Source of the DNA: Euryarchaeota archaeon TMED117
GTDB taxonomy: Archaea > Thermoplasmatota > Poseidoniia > Poseidoniales > Poseidoniaceae
Direction of reading: 5' to 3'
Assembly (NCBI GenBank): GCA_002171315.2
Contig: NHFS02000059.1
Location: 3,900 to 17,746 of the forward strand
Length of the DNA stretch: 13,847 bases
Of the stretch, positions 13,825-13,847 are shown piece after piece (positions within the stretch are counted from its first letter, which is position 1; every line of letters begins with the position of its first letter). The notes beneath the pieces are model-generated. The model saw only the letters and a list, made by a program, of their open reading frames with translations. It searched no databases and was not told the origin of the DNA. The position numbers were made by a program, and so were the translations under genes.

Positions 13825-13847
13825 AATCGCAGGTGTTACCCAGCACA

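Noticed and set aside
13820..13847. Tail of a further upstream gene before fabI
   Set aside because: About eight codons ending in TGA are visible; too short to support, though the junction pattern is suggestive.

Overview
The window looks like a piece of a marine planktonic microbial genome. My best guess is a Poseidoniia (Marine Group II/III) archaeon. The hints are very compact gene packing, strong GAGGTGA-type ribosome binding sites, a secreted M28 peptidase and the style of the small membrane proteins. There is no rRNA, tRNA or ribosomal protein gene to fix the taxon, and a bacterial origin is not excluded.

Layout. The left quarter (1-3477) lies on the + strand. It holds the 3' part of a secreted M28 zinc metallopeptidase cut by the window edge, a five-helix membrane protein with a C-terminal alpha/beta hydrolase domain, and a small membrane protein with a vicinal cysteine pair in its first helix (MerT-like). 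The right three quarters (3479-13812) are a tightly coupled three-gene - strand operon: a FabI-type enoyl-ACP reductase, a giant 2918-residue type I fatty acid/polyketide synthase, and an Sfp-type 4'-phosphopantetheinyl transferase (PPTase). The two gene sets converge with one base between stop codons. No intergenic stretch exceeds about 45 bases. The last 29 bases (13819-13847) hold a ribosome binding site and perhaps the tail of another upstream gene.

How the operon works together. The synthase reads KS1 - malonyl-type AT - degenerate ACP - KS2 - ACP x3 - KR - DH. It has no enoyl reductase domain and no thioesterase. FabI can supply the missing enoyl reduction in trans and the PPTase can activate the carrier domains. 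Together the three genes encode every activity of a full reductive fatty acid elongation cycle. The synthase resembles PfaA of omega-3 PUFA synthases in its tandem ACPs and its KR and DH motifs. It differs by a second KS with an intact Cys-His-His triad placed before the ACPs, and by using FabI instead of a PfaD-type reductase.

Most unusual points. All three ACPs carry threonine where the phosphopantetheine-bearing serine is expected. A fourth ACP-like copy, upstream of KS2, has glutamate there. The DH has Glu in place of its second catalytic Asp. If the host is archaeal, this is a candidate self-contained fatty acid or lipid synthase in a domain generally thought to lack one.
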